Shown: in pieces, positions 35,397-43,371 of the stretch
Numbering within the stretch: position 1 is the first letter of the stretch
How the letters are laid out: each line of letters opens with the position of its first letter
NCBI GenBank assembly: GCA_003219215.1
Contig: QHPY01000168.1
Coordinates: 1 to 43,371, forward strand
From: Verrucomicrobiota bacterium
GTDB taxonomy: Bacteria > Verrucomicrobiota > Verrucomicrobiia > Chthoniobacterales > UBA10450
DNA: 43,371 nucleotides
Reading direction: 5' to 3'
Notes under the pieces: generated by a model
Seen by the model: only the letters and a program-made list of their open reading frames with translations
Told to the model about the DNA's origin: nothing
The model's database searches: none
Program-made: the position numbers and the translations under genes

Positions 35397-38324
35397 TCAA
35401 GGCACAATTGTCACCGTTGCCTGTTTGGGCTTGCCAACTTTGTAACCTGCGCCCGATTGCAGCGTCATCGTCGCGGTCTTCTTCTTCTGGCCGGTGCCGC
35501 TCGCTGCACTGAGCGTGACGGAGGCTGAGGATTGGCCTGCCGGAATTGTAACTTGCCCGGGCGCGCCACTCAGAGTGTAATCGGTTCCTTGGCTGGCGCT
35601 GCCACTCATGGAGTACTGAACGGTGGTGGACTGAGACACCACTTTTGAAGCGGTAACTGTAAAGGTCGCGTTCCCTCCTTGCTTAATCTTTGCTGGCGAC
35701 ACTGCCACGCTGACTGTCGGCGTGGATGCTGGTGACGGCGTTGGAGTAGCCGTTGGAGTTGGCGTTGCCGTGGGCGTCGGACTAGGAGTCGCGGTGGGCG
35801 TTGGTGTGGTTGTCGGAGTCGGTGTCGCTGTTGGACTCGGAGTTGGTGTTGGCGACGGCGTGGTTGTTGTATTCCGTAAAACAGTTACCGCCGCCTCAAA
35901 TAGGTTACTTACGACAATGTCCGGCTTGCCGTTACCGGTCAGATCGCCGGCCGTAACAAAAGCTGGATAGTTCCAAGCGGCCCATCCAAACGGCCGTGCG
36001 GCATCGTCGGTTCTATTCGCCGCCGGAACGAATGTGCCATCGCCATTGCTGAGGAGCAGCGCAACGCTGTAGTCGTTCAGATTATTGACGGCGATGTCGA
36101 TCTTTCCGTCGCCGTTGAAATCGGCTGCGACGATGCCTTCCGGACCGGCGCCGACTGTGTAAAGCCCAGCCGATGTGAACATGCCATGGCCGTCGCCTCC
36201 CAGAATCATGACTTGAGCTGCGCTGAAGTTCGCGACCGCAAGATCGATTTCTCCACGTCCGAAGTCGGCCGCTACGATCGCATCTCCTCCCGACTGATTC
36301 CACAATTGTTGAGTAGCAGCCGGTTGAAACGTGCCGTCGCCGTTACCTAACAAGATCGACAACGTAGTATGCGGGTTGGAACTGAAGAAGTTACCCCCAT
36401 TCACAACCGCGAGGTCGAGTTTGCCATCGTGATTGAAGTCGGCGGCGGCCACGCCGGATGGATACGTGCCCACCGCATAATTGACAGGCGCTTTGAAACT
36501 GAGCGTCCCCGGCGTACTCTGGTTGAGGAGGATTGAAACGTTGTTATCGACGAGATCCGTGACAGCGATGTCGAGCTTTCCGTCGCCGTCGAAATCTCCA
36601 AGCGCCAGCGCAGTCGGATTTGTTCCGACCTGAATTGTTATGGCCGGCTGAAATGTGCGATCGCCGTTGCCCTTTAAGATCGACAACGTGTTATCGAACG
36701 CGTTCACGACGACCGCGTCTTTTTTGCCATCGCCAGTCAAATCGGCTACCGCTACAGCGATCGGCCGCCCGCCGACGTAATATTGTTGTTCGGTCTGGAA
36801 AGTTCCGTCGCCGTTGCCCGCGAGGACTGAGATTGTGCCGTGAGTGTCAACCTGCAGTGTGCTGAAATTAATCGTTGGTAAGGGCGGCAAGTTGCCATTC
36901 GCAGCGGGCTCAATCGGAATGTCCCAGTCGGTGACAACGAGATCGAGCTTGCCGTTTCCGGTCAGGTCAGCCAGCGTCAGGCCAACCGCGTTGGTTGTGG
37001 TTGCCTGATTAAACGATGCTCTAACAGAGAAGAGCGGAGGCGGCGTGCCAAAGTCACCGTTGCCCTTGTTCAGTAGCACGGTGAGATAATTTGGACTCAG
37101 ACCCCTGCCTCCTTGTGTGCCCACGACAATGTCGGGCTGGCCGTCGCCGTTCACGTCTGCTACCACCAGTCCCTCGTCATCATACTGGGCCAATGGGTAA
37201 ATCGTCGGTGATTGGAAGGTGCCGTCGCCGTTGCCGCGCATAATCGCAAGCGTCGCGCCGTAGCCGGTGCCGACGACAAGATCGAGATGTCCGTTGCTCG
37301 ATAATTTCTCCGATACAATTTCGCCGAGGCCATGACCGCCTTGATGCTGATTGATTACGTACGTCGGTATCGGCGCCGGAACGAAAACACCCGTGCCCGT
37401 ACCGAGCAGCACATCGACACGCGCGCCATTCACATTCGCGGCGATGTCAAGATTACCGTCCCCGTTGAAATCGCCCACGGTGAAAGAGTTCAGTCCGTTG
37501 ACGAGCGGCACGAAAAAGCTGATCGGTTCGGACCAAATCGCGTAGCCGGGCAGGAACGTGCCATCGCCGTTCCCTAACGACAGGAAGAGACCTTCCGGGT
37601 TTCTCAGAATGACGTCGAGCTTGCCGTCCTTATTAAAATCACCGACTGCGATGCCGTACGGATTATTGACAGATTGGTAGAATATTGGCGCCGCAAATGT
37701 GCCATCGCCGTTGCCGAGCATGATGGCGAGCGTTTGTAGGTTGCCGCCAGTTGCGCCTGAGCCGCCCCACGCCGCGATAGCGAGGTCCGGTTTGCCGTCG
37801 CCGTTGAAATCTGCGATCGCCGCCGCCGTGATACCACCTACAAACGAAGCAGCTGTGATGGGCGTCTGGAAGGTTCCATCTCCATTGCCAAGCAGGACCG
37901 TCACGTTGTTCCCCACACCGCCATCAACAATGACAAGATCTTCTGGCGTGTTGTTGCCGCGTACGTGACCAACGACGACTTCGTACGGGCAGGGTCCGGC
38001 GCCATAATAAACTGGCGCTTTGAATGTGCCGTCCCCGTTGCCAAGATAGACCGCGACAGAATTTGCCGGAAAACCCTGGCCATTCGAACAGGCAAATCCC
38101 GCGACGGCAAGATCCGTAATGCCGTCGCCATTGAAATCGCCCTTCGCGATCGAGAACATGCCCGTCTGGCCCACCTCGCTGCCCGCAACGGAAAAGAGCG
38201 GCGGTGCGGCAAACCTCGCTGGCGGACTTGTTTGCGATGACGGCAATGACGCAAGCAGGCCGCACGTCAACGCAAGACCGAAAACCCCACCAAAACGAAC
38301 TGAACGAACCCAACGCGAAGTCAT
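35397..38324 (-). CDS. Secreted FG-GAP/VCBS repeat protein with Calx-beta domain
   Basis: A 975-residue exported protein with a signal peptide (about 1-32). Residues 55-815 are tandem FG-GAP repeats, each of the form GDFNGDGKxDIAV then LLGNGDGTF, with DxNxDGxxD calcium-binding loops, expected to form beta-propellers. A Thr-Pro-rich linker (about 820-865) joins a C-terminal Calx-beta domain (about 868-972). It is likely an extracellular adhesion or carbohydrate-related protein. A good ribosome site (GGGAGGAT) stands nine bases before ATG 38324. Repeats are similar at the DNA level, so recombination between them is possible. Three exact uptake-like motifs lie inside. Confidence 0.88.
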   Translation of the reverse strand: MTSRWVRSVRFGGVFGLALTCGLLASLPSSQTSPPARFAAPPLFSVAGSEVGQTGMFSIAKGDFNGDGITDLAVAGFACSNGQGFPANSVAVYLGNGDGTFKAPVYYGAGPCPYEVVVGHVRGNNTPEDLVIVDGGVGNNVTVLLGNGDGTFQTPITAASFVGGITAAAIADFNGDGKPDLAIAAWGGSGATGGNLQTLAIMLGNGDGTFAAPIFYQSVNNPYGIAVGDFNKDGKLDVILRNPEGLFLSLGNGDGTFLPGYAIWSEPISFFVPLVNGLNSFTVGDFNGDGNLDIAANVNGARVDVLLGTGTGVFVPAPIPTYVINQHQGGHGLGEIVSEKLSSNGHLDLVVGTGYGATLAIMRGNGDGTFQSPTIYPLAQYDDEGLVVADVNGDGQPDIVVGTQGGRGLSPNYLTVLLNKGNGDFGTPPPLFSVRASFNQATTTNAVGLTLADLTGNGKLDLVVTDWDIPIEPAANGNLPPLPTINFSTLQVDTHGTISVLAGNGDGTFQTEQQYYVGGRPIAVAVADLTGDGKKDAVVVNAFDNTLSILKGNGDRTFQPAITIQVGTNPTALALGDFDGDGKLDIAVTDLVDNNVSILLNQSTPGTLSFKAPVNYAVGTYPSGVAAADFNHDGKLDLAVVNGGNFFSSNPHTTLSILLGNGDGTFQPAATQQLWNQSGGDAIVAADFGRGEIDLAVANFSAAQVMILGGDGHGMFTSAGLYTVGAGPEGIVAADFNGDGKIDIAVNNLNDYSVALLLSNGDGTFVPAANRTDDAARPFGWAAWNYPAFVTAGDLTGNGKPDIVVSNLFEAAVTVLRNTTTTPSPTPTPSPTATPTPTTTPTPTATPSPTPTATPTPTATPTPSPASTPTVSVAVSPAKIKQGGNATFTVTASKVVSQSTTVQYSMSGSASQGTDYTLSGAPGQVTIPAGQSSASVTLSAASGTGQKKKTATMTLQSGAGYKVGKPKQATVTIVP
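35735..35868. repeat. Low-complexity tract encoding a Thr-Pro-rich linker
   Basis: Imperfect hexamer-type repeats (ggagtt/ggcgtt/gtcgga on the plus strand) encode Pro-Thr/Ser/Ala repeats on the minus strand between the FG-GAP region and Calx-beta domain. Tract length probably varies between strains. The 82-codon plus-strand ORF here is its antisense shadow. Confidence 0.85.
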
Positions 38325-38472
38325 CGCTTTATCCTCCCTCTCGTAAAAGTTATTGTCTGAATCGAAAAACGGCGGCGATGTGGACGTGCCTTGACAAAAA
38401 AATGGCGAAATAAATCGCGGTTCACGCCGCGAGCGGATTGCGATAAACTATTCAGCTAGGTTTTCTAAGACC

Positions 38473-40176
38473 GTGCAACAGAACGAAGACTATGTGCTCA
38501 AGGTGCTGCAAGACGTGGGACTGGTTTCACGCAAGCAGATTGAAGGCGCGCGCAAACATCTGAATGGTCAGAACAACGTTGTCGATCTTTTGATCAAGAA
38601 CGGAATCGTCACCGAATCCGATGTCTCGCGTTCGCTTGCGGCGCAGGCGCACATGGACTGGATCGATTTGTCGTCGATGGTGATCCCACCGGGTATCATC
38701 AAACAAATCCGCGCCGAAGACGCCCGTCGTTTCAAAGTGATCCCGGTCGCATTTGGCGAAACCGGTCTGGTCGTCGCGGTGAGCGATCCGCTCGATATCG
38801 ACACGATCGACAGCCTGAGCTTCTTATTGCAACGCGAGCTCGAATTGGTTTGCACCAGCCCGGAAAAAATCCGCGAGGCGCTGATCAAATACTACGGCAC
38901 AGCCGAAGAGGCTGCGGACGTCCTTAAGGAAAAACTCGGCGAAGGTGTCGATCTTGGTCTCGAGATCGGTGATGGCGCCGCCATCGCTGAAGTCGACGAG
39001 GCCGACGCGCCGATTATTCGGATGGTATCGATGTTGATCATCGAAGCGCATCGGTCTGGCGCGAGCGACATTCATCTCGAGCCGCTCGACAAAAAATTTC
39101 GCGTTCGATTTCGAATCGACGGTGTCTTGCAGGAAATGCAGGCGCCTCCGAAACGCTTGCAATCAGCCATCGTCAGCCGACTCAAAATCATGACCGGTTC
39201 GATGAGCATCGCCGAAAAGCGATTGCCCCAAGACGGCCGTATTCAGGTGAAGATCAAAAAGAAGCCGATTGACCTGCGCGTTTCCACAATCCCGACCAAT
39301 CATGGCGAGAGCGTCGTCATGCGCGTGCTCGACAAATCGAGTCTCGTGCTCGGACTGCCCGAACTCGGCTTTTTCAGCGACGACCGGGAAACGTTCGAGC
39401 GATTGATCCAGTTGCCGGACGGGATTCTTCTTGTCACTGGCCCGACCGGCTCCGGAAAAACAAGCACGCTTTACGCCTGTCTCAATTACATCAACAAACC
39501 GGACCGCAAGATCATCACCGTCGAGGAGCCGATCGAATATCAGATGACTGGAATTAATCAGGTCCAAGTGAATCCAGAAATCGAGATGACGTTTCCGGCC
39601 GCGTTGCGCTCGATTCTGCGGCAGGCGCCCAATGTCATCATGATCGGAGAAATTCGCGACCTCGAAACGGCCAGCATCGCGACGAATGCTTCGCTCACAG
39701 GGCATCTTGTTTTCAGCACGCTGCACACTAACGACGCGCCGTCCGCCATCGCGCGTTTGACCGACATCGGTGTCCAACCGTTTCTCGTCGCCTCATCGTT
39801 GCGCGCCATCATGGCCCAACGACTCGTCCGCCGAATCTGCTTGAGTTGCCGGCAGCGTGCCGAATTGAGCGAGAGCGAAATGCGCGCTTTGCGAATTGAA
39901 CCGGGACAATTGCGTGATGCGCAGGTCATGCAAGGCAGAGGTTGCGAACAATGTCGCGGCACTGGTTATAAAGGTCGCATCGGCATCTTCGAGATCTTTG
40001 TGCTCGACGACGAAGTTCGTCACATGATCAACAAACGCAGCGCGACTCTGTCGCTTCGTCAGCGCGCGCGCGAGCTCGGGATGCGCACGTTGCGCGAAGA
40101 CGGAGTGCGCAAAGTTCTTGCCGGCCTGACGAGCGCCGAAGAAGTTATTTCAATTACAATCGGGGACGTCAGTTAA
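38473..40176 (+). CDS. pilB: PilB/GspE-type secretion ATPase, first copy
   Basis: A 567-residue hexameric motor of the type IV pilus or type II secretion system. An N-terminal MshEN domain (about 1-150) is followed by a core with Walker A GPTGSGKTSTLYA (about 323), the Asp box EEPIEYQMTG, Walker B VIMIGEIRDLETA and a His box STLHTNDAPSA. A zinc tetracysteine motif is present (CLSC and CEQCRGTGYKGR). All residues needed for ATP hydrolysis are there. The start is GTG 38473. One base separates its stop from the next ATPase. Exact uptake-like motifs lie at 38580-38589 and 38946-38955. Confidence 0.92.
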   Translation: MQQNEDYVLKVLQDVGLVSRKQIEGARKHLNGQNNVVDLLIKNGIVTESDVSRSLAAQAHMDWIDLSSMVIPPGIIKQIRAEDARRFKVIPVAFGETGLVVAVSDPLDIDTIDSLSFLLQRELELVCTSPEKIREALIKYYGTAEEAADVLKEKLGEGVDLGLEIGDGAAIAEVDEADAPIIRMVSMLIIEAHRSGASDIHLEPLDKKFRVRFRIDGVLQEMQAPPKRLQSAIVSRLKIMTGSMSIAEKRLPQDGRIQVKIKKKPIDLRVSTIPTNHGESVVMRVLDKSSLVLGLPELGFFSDDRETFERLIQLPDGILLVTGPTGSGKTSTLYACLNYINKPDRKIITVEEPIEYQMTGINQVQVNPEIEMTFPAALRSILRQAPNVIMIGEIRDLETASIATNASLTGHLVFSTLHTNDAPSAIARLTDIGVQPFLVASSLRAIMAQRLVRRICLSCRQRAELSESEMRALRIEPGQLRDAQVMQGRGCEQCRGTGYKGRIGIFEIFVLDDEVRHMINKRSATLSLRQRARELGMRTLREDGVRKVLAGLTSAEEVISITIGDVS

Positions 40177-40177
40177 G

Positions 40178-41863
40178 ATGAACGAGAAACAAGTCGCCGA
40201 GCTTTTTGTCGAGCAACAGGTCTTGCAGCCGTCGCAAGCCGAGGACGTCTTGAACGAGGCGAACTTAAATGGCAAAACCATCGTGCAAGCGATGGTGGAC
40301 AGCGGCTTCGTCGATGAGAGCGGCTTCTATCGCACCATTGCCGAAGCACTCGGCGCCGAATATGTCGATTTTGGCGACAAAGAAATCGCGCCGGCGATTT
40401 TGAAATTGATTCCGAGCGGATTGGCGCGGTTGCATCGCGCACTGCCAATTGGTTTGAGCGGAAATACATTGCGCGTCGCGCTCGCAGATCCGCTCGACCC
40501 GCGCGCCGCCGAAGATCTTCGCTTTGCGCTGGGCAAAGATGTCGATGTTGTCGTCGCGCCGACCGAGCAAATCGATAATCGGATCAAGGAATATTATGGC
40601 GCCGACACTACGAGCATGGAGGACGTGCTCAAGCAACTCGGTGAGGCCGGCGAAATGTTACAGATCCGCGGCGACGAGACTGCCGCGGCCGTAGAAGCGG
40701 AAGCAAACGCGACGCCCATCATTCGCTTTGTCGATTTAATTTTGTATCAAGCGATCCAGGACCGCGCGAGCGACATTCATTTCGAGCCGTTCGAAAACGA
40801 ATTCAAGATCCGTTATCGGGTAGACGGCGCGCTCTATGAAATGTCGCCGCCGCCCCGACATCTCGCGCTCCCGGTCATCTCTCGCGTCAAAGTGATGGCG
40901 AATATGAACATCGCCGAGCGACGATTGCCGCAAGACGGACGCATTCAAAAAAATATCGCCGGTCGCCATGTCGATCTTCGCGTTTCGACTTTGCCGACGC
41001 AGTTCGGCGAAAGCGTTGTTCTGCGCGTGCTCGATCGCTCGACTGTGAATCTCGATCTCGAGATGCTCGGCATGCCCGAGTATGTGCACAATTACATTCT
41101 CGAAATCATCAATTGTCCGAATGGAATCTTCATTGCCACCGGTCCGACCGGTTCCGGAAAAACGACCACGCTTTATTCGTGCTTGCGCAAAATCAACACG
41201 ATCGATTCCAAATTGCTGACCGCGGAGGAGCCGGTCGAGTACGATTTGGAAGGAATCGTTCAGGTGCCGGTGAACGAAGCCATCGGTCTCACCTTCGCTC
41301 GGGTTCTGCGCGCCTTCCTGCGGCAGGACCCGGACCGAATCATGATCGGCGAAACCCGCGACCTGGAAACGGCGCAAATCGCGATTCAAGCATCGCTCAC
41401 CGGCCATCTTGTTTTCACCACCCTCCACACCAACGACGCGCCCGGCGCCATCACCCGTTTGATCGACATGGGCGTGGAACCGTTTTTGATTTCAGCGACG
41501 CTCGAGGCCGTGCTCGGTCAGCGATTGCTCCGCAGCATTTGCCCGAACTGTCGCGCGCCCTACCAGCCTAACGAATCAGTGCTCGCGCAACTTGAGCTTT
41601 CCAAACGCGACATTGGCGATCGCAAATTCTTTTACGGCAAAGGTTGCGACGCGTGCAACCACACCGGCTACAAAGGCCGCAAGGGAATTTATGAGCTGAT
41701 GAAAATCACGGACCCGCTCCGTGAGCTGATCAACGAGCGCGCCCCGACGGTCGTTCTCAAACAAAAGGCGATCGAGCTCGGGATGGTGACGCTGCGACAA
41801 GACGGACTGCGCAGCATCTTCGCCGGCGACACTACGATCGAAGAAGTGCTGAAGTACACCTAA
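40178..41863 (+). CDS. PilB/GspE-type secretion ATPase, second copy
   Basis: A 561-residue paralogue of the preceding ATPase with the same order: MshEN domain (about 1-150), Walker A GPTGSGKTTTLYS (about 322), EEPVEYDLEG, RIMIGETRDLETA, TTLHTNDAPGA, and cysteines CPNC and GCDACNHTGYKGRKG. Both Walker motifs are intact, so neither copy is a dead subunit. The two could form separate motors (pilus and secretion) or a mixed hexamer. Exact uptake-like motif at 40969-40978. The gene ends just before a palindromic repeat and the pilC gene. Confidence 0.92.
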   Translation: MNEKQVAELFVEQQVLQPSQAEDVLNEANLNGKTIVQAMVDSGFVDESGFYRTIAEALGAEYVDFGDKEIAPAILKLIPSGLARLHRALPIGLSGNTLRVALADPLDPRAAEDLRFALGKDVDVVVAPTEQIDNRIKEYYGADTTSMEDVLKQLGEAGEMLQIRGDETAAAVEAEANATPIIRFVDLILYQAIQDRASDIHFEPFENEFKIRYRVDGALYEMSPPPRHLALPVISRVKVMANMNIAERRLPQDGRIQKNIAGRHVDLRVSTLPTQFGESVVLRVLDRSTVNLDLEMLGMPEYVHNYILEIINCPNGIFIATGPTGSGKTTTLYSCLRKINTIDSKLLTAEEPVEYDLEGIVQVPVNEAIGLTFARVLRAFLRQDPDRIMIGETRDLETAQIAIQASLTGHLVFTTLHTNDAPGAITRLIDMGVEPFLISATLEAVLGQRLLRSICPNCRAPYQPNESVLAQLELSKRDIGDRKFFYGKGCDACNHTGYKGRKGIYELMKITDPLRELINERAPTVVLKQKAIELGMVTLRQDGLRSIFAGDTTIEEVLKYT

Positions 41864-41864
41864 A

Positions 41865-41944
41865 GCCACAGATGAACACAGATCTTTCACAGATGCCGGC
41901 AGAGATATGTTTCAATCTGTGTTTCATCTGTGTAAATCTGTGGC
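41865..41944. repeat. CACAGAT/ATCTGTG inverted extragenic repeat
   Basis: Left part GCCACAGATgAACACAGAT and right part AATCTGTGTTTCATCTGTG with ATCTGTGGC form a long imperfect hairpin between the second ATPase and pilC, starting two bases after the ATPase stop. Repeats built on CACAGATGAACACAGAT recur in many Gram-negative genomes. It may weaken read-through to pilC. Confidence 0.75.
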
Positions 41945-41953
41945 CATAACTTT

Positions 41954-43243
41954 ATGCCGCGTTTCACTTACATAGCGCTCGATTCCCGCGGACAGGAATC
42001 CACCGGGCTGGTCGAAGCGGCTTCGACTAACGAAGCGATCGGCCAATTGCGCCAGGCCGGATATTTTCCGACCAACGTCTACGAGGAAGGCAAAGGTGGC
42101 GGGCGCGATGGCAAAGCAGCCAAACGCGCCGCCAAAGCAGCGCGCGTCTCGCAACCGCGTGAGCGCAAAGGCATCGTTCTTTTTCAGCGCAAAAAAGTTA
42201 AGCCTAAGATCCTGATGATTTTCACCCGGCAGCTCGCGACCCTGATCGATTCCGGCTTGCCGCTTTTGCGCAGCCTCAATGTTCTCGCGAAACAGGAGCG
42301 CGACCCGGTCTTGAAAAACACAATCAACAAACTGGCCGACTCAGTTCAAGGCGGCAGCACCTTTTCCGAAAGTCTCGCGCAATATCCAATCATCTTTAAC
42401 GATCTTTACGTCAACATGGTGAAAGCCGGCGAAGTCGGCGGTGTGCTCGAGCTCGTTCTGACCCGGCTGGCGGAGTTTCAGGAAAAAGCGGCCAAGATTA
42501 AAAACAAAGTCGCGGCTGCGATGGTCTATCCGCTCATCGTCATGACCATGGCGGTCACGATCATGGGATTTTTGCTCGTCTTCATCGTGCCGAAATTCGA
42601 AGCCATCTTTCACGACATGCTCGGCGACAGACCGCTGCCCGTTATCACGACGTTCGTCATCACCGTCAGCAGATTTGTGCAAGGTCACTGGCTCGTGATC
42701 CTGGTCCTGATTTTCGCCGCGGTCGCCGGTTATAAATTTGCTAACCGCACTCCGCGCGGAAAATCGACAATCGACGGCGTAAAACTTCGTTTCCCTCTTT
42801 TTGGCGATATCATTCGGAAAACCGCAGTATCACGTTTCGCGCGCACGCTCGGAACGCTCGTCAGCAGCGGTGTCCCGATCTTGCAGGCGCTCAACATTAC
42901 GCGCGAAACCGCCGGCAACATGGTCATCGCGCGCGCGATTGGCCAGGTCCACGAGAGCGTGAAAGAAGGCGAATCCATTGTGCAACCGCTTGAAGCCAGC
43001 GCTGCATTTCCGCCGATGGTGGTTAGCATGATCGACGTTGGCGAAGAAACCGGCCAGCTCCCTGAGATGCTTTTGAAAATCGCGGATGTTTACGATGACG
43101 AAGTCGACAACTCGGTCGCGGCCATGACCGCGGCGCTCGAGCCAATCATGATTGTTTTTCTCGCGGTCGTAGTCGGAACGATTGTAGTCGCCCTATTCTT
43201 GCCGCTGATCAGCATCATCCAGGCCTTGCAACAGCAAACGTAG
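41954..43243 (+). CDS. pilC: PilC/GspF inner-membrane platform protein
   Basis: Platform protein on which the PilB/GspE motor acts in type IV pili or type II secretion. A short N-terminal domain (MPRFTYIALDSRGQE) is joined by a basic Ala/Lys linker (about 45-75) to two T2SSF domains (about 90-215 and 292-415), each ending in a membrane segment, with a further one near 235-258. TRQLATLIDSGLPLLRSL, VKAGEVGG and VSMIDVGEETGQLPEML are the family's repeat motifs. Length of 429 is typical. It follows the two ATPases, and pilins and pilD are presumably beyond the window. Confidence 0.93.
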   Translation: MPRFTYIALDSRGQESTGLVEAASTNEAIGQLRQAGYFPTNVYEEGKGGGRDGKAAKRAAKAARVSQPRERKGIVLFQRKKVKPKILMIFTRQLATLIDSGLPLLRSLNVLAKQERDPVLKNTINKLADSVQGGSTFSESLAQYPIIFNDLYVNMVKAGEVGGVLELVLTRLAEFQEKAAKIKNKVAAAMVYPLIVMTMAVTIMGFLLVFIVPKFEAIFHDMLGDRPLPVITTFVITVSRFVQGHWLVILVLIFAAVAGYKFANRTPRGKSTIDGVKLRFPLFGDIIRKTAVSRFARTLGTLVSSGVPILQALNITRETAGNMVIARAIGQVHESVKEGESIVQPLEASAAFPPMVVSMIDVGEETGQLPEMLLKIADVYDDEVDNSVAAMTAALEPIMIVFLAVVVGTIVVALFLPLISIIQALQQQT

Positions 43244-43280
43244 TGCAAGGATTTAAGGTGTAGAGGCGTTTTATTCCGCT

Positions 43281-43357
43281 GTCATGTCGAGCGAAGTCGA
43301 GACATCTCTAAATATTTCCGAAATGGCGAGAGATTCCTCGACTTCGCTCGGAATGAC
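43281..43357. repeat. GTCGAGCGAAGTCGAG inverted extragenic repeat
   Basis: GTCATGTCGAGCGAAGTCGAG with ACATCTCT pairs with AGAGATTCCTCGACTTCGC and TCGGAATGAC across a 20-base loop. It is the well-known type of intergenic palindrome ending GTCAT/ATGAC found in many bacteria. It lies 37 bases after pilC and could stabilise the 3' end of its mRNA. Nothing else is seen to the window end. Confidence 0.75.
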
Positions 43358-43371
43358 TAAAACGGTGCGTT

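Noticed and set aside
35722-35970. Plus-strand Val/Gly-rich 82-codon frame
   Set aside because: It is the antisense reading of the Thr-Pro linker of the FG-GAP protein.
35900-38200. Regularly spaced repeated sequence resembling an array
   Set aside because: The repeats are degenerate FG-GAP protein repeats in one open frame, not CRISPR repeats with spacers.

Overview
The window looks like a chromosomal segment of a Gram-negative bacterium, most likely a Verrucomicrobiota member of the soil Spartobacteria/Chthoniobacterales type. This is an inference from the gene set: an LpxD acyltransferase implying lipid A, a DUF2723 membrane protein, FG-GAP and sortilin/BNR secreted proteins, weak Shine-Dalgarno sites with frequent GTG/TTG starts, and a tiny very basic protein. 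No rRNA or marker gene is present to prove it. Genes are dense and mostly housekeeping or regulatory; no prophage, insertion sequence or CRISPR array was found.

Layout. 1-446 has no intact gene. 492-2369 is a MASE1 hybrid histidine kinase whose 5' end looks damaged. 2485-9137 is a run of + strand genes: an RlmD-like rRNA methyltransferase, SerA, a DUF2723 protein, an EamA transporter and an MbfA-like ferritin/VIT1 iron exporter. 9472-13560 carries a LolA-like periplasmic protein and a large BNR-repeat protein. 13583-16507 holds a small secreted protein, tRNA-Ala(CGC), a small periplasmic protein and a large membrane protein. 16514-21586 is mostly on the minus strand: UdgX, a GNAT remnant (on +), ParA, an orphan LanB-like dehydratase and a receiver-histidine kinase. 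21929-27701 is a tightly coupled operon of a ketosynthase that has lost both catalytic histidines and two related histidine kinases. 27777-33410 holds aldolase, LpxD, a single-domain response regulator, a NYN nuclease, a 45-residue basic protein, a coiled-coil envelope protein, a lipoprotein and GlgC. 33510-38324 holds GlmS and a 975-residue FG-GAP/Calx-beta protein. 38473-43243 is a type IV pilus/type II secretion cluster: two PilB/GspE ATPases and one PilC/GspF.

The most striking signal is not a gene. The 10-mer AAGATCGACA (reverse complement TGTCGATCTT) occurs 22 times exactly, in both orientations, in all three reading frames, in genes of every function and between genes, with about 17 further copies one base off. 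Base composition alone predicts fewer than 0.1. Copies at gene ends, no strand preference and nearby type IV pilus motor genes resemble the DNA uptake sequences of Neisseriaceae and Pasteurellaceae. I know of no such element described in Verrucomicrobiota, so this is my leading candidate for something undescribed. Several other families of palindromic extragenic repeats are also present.
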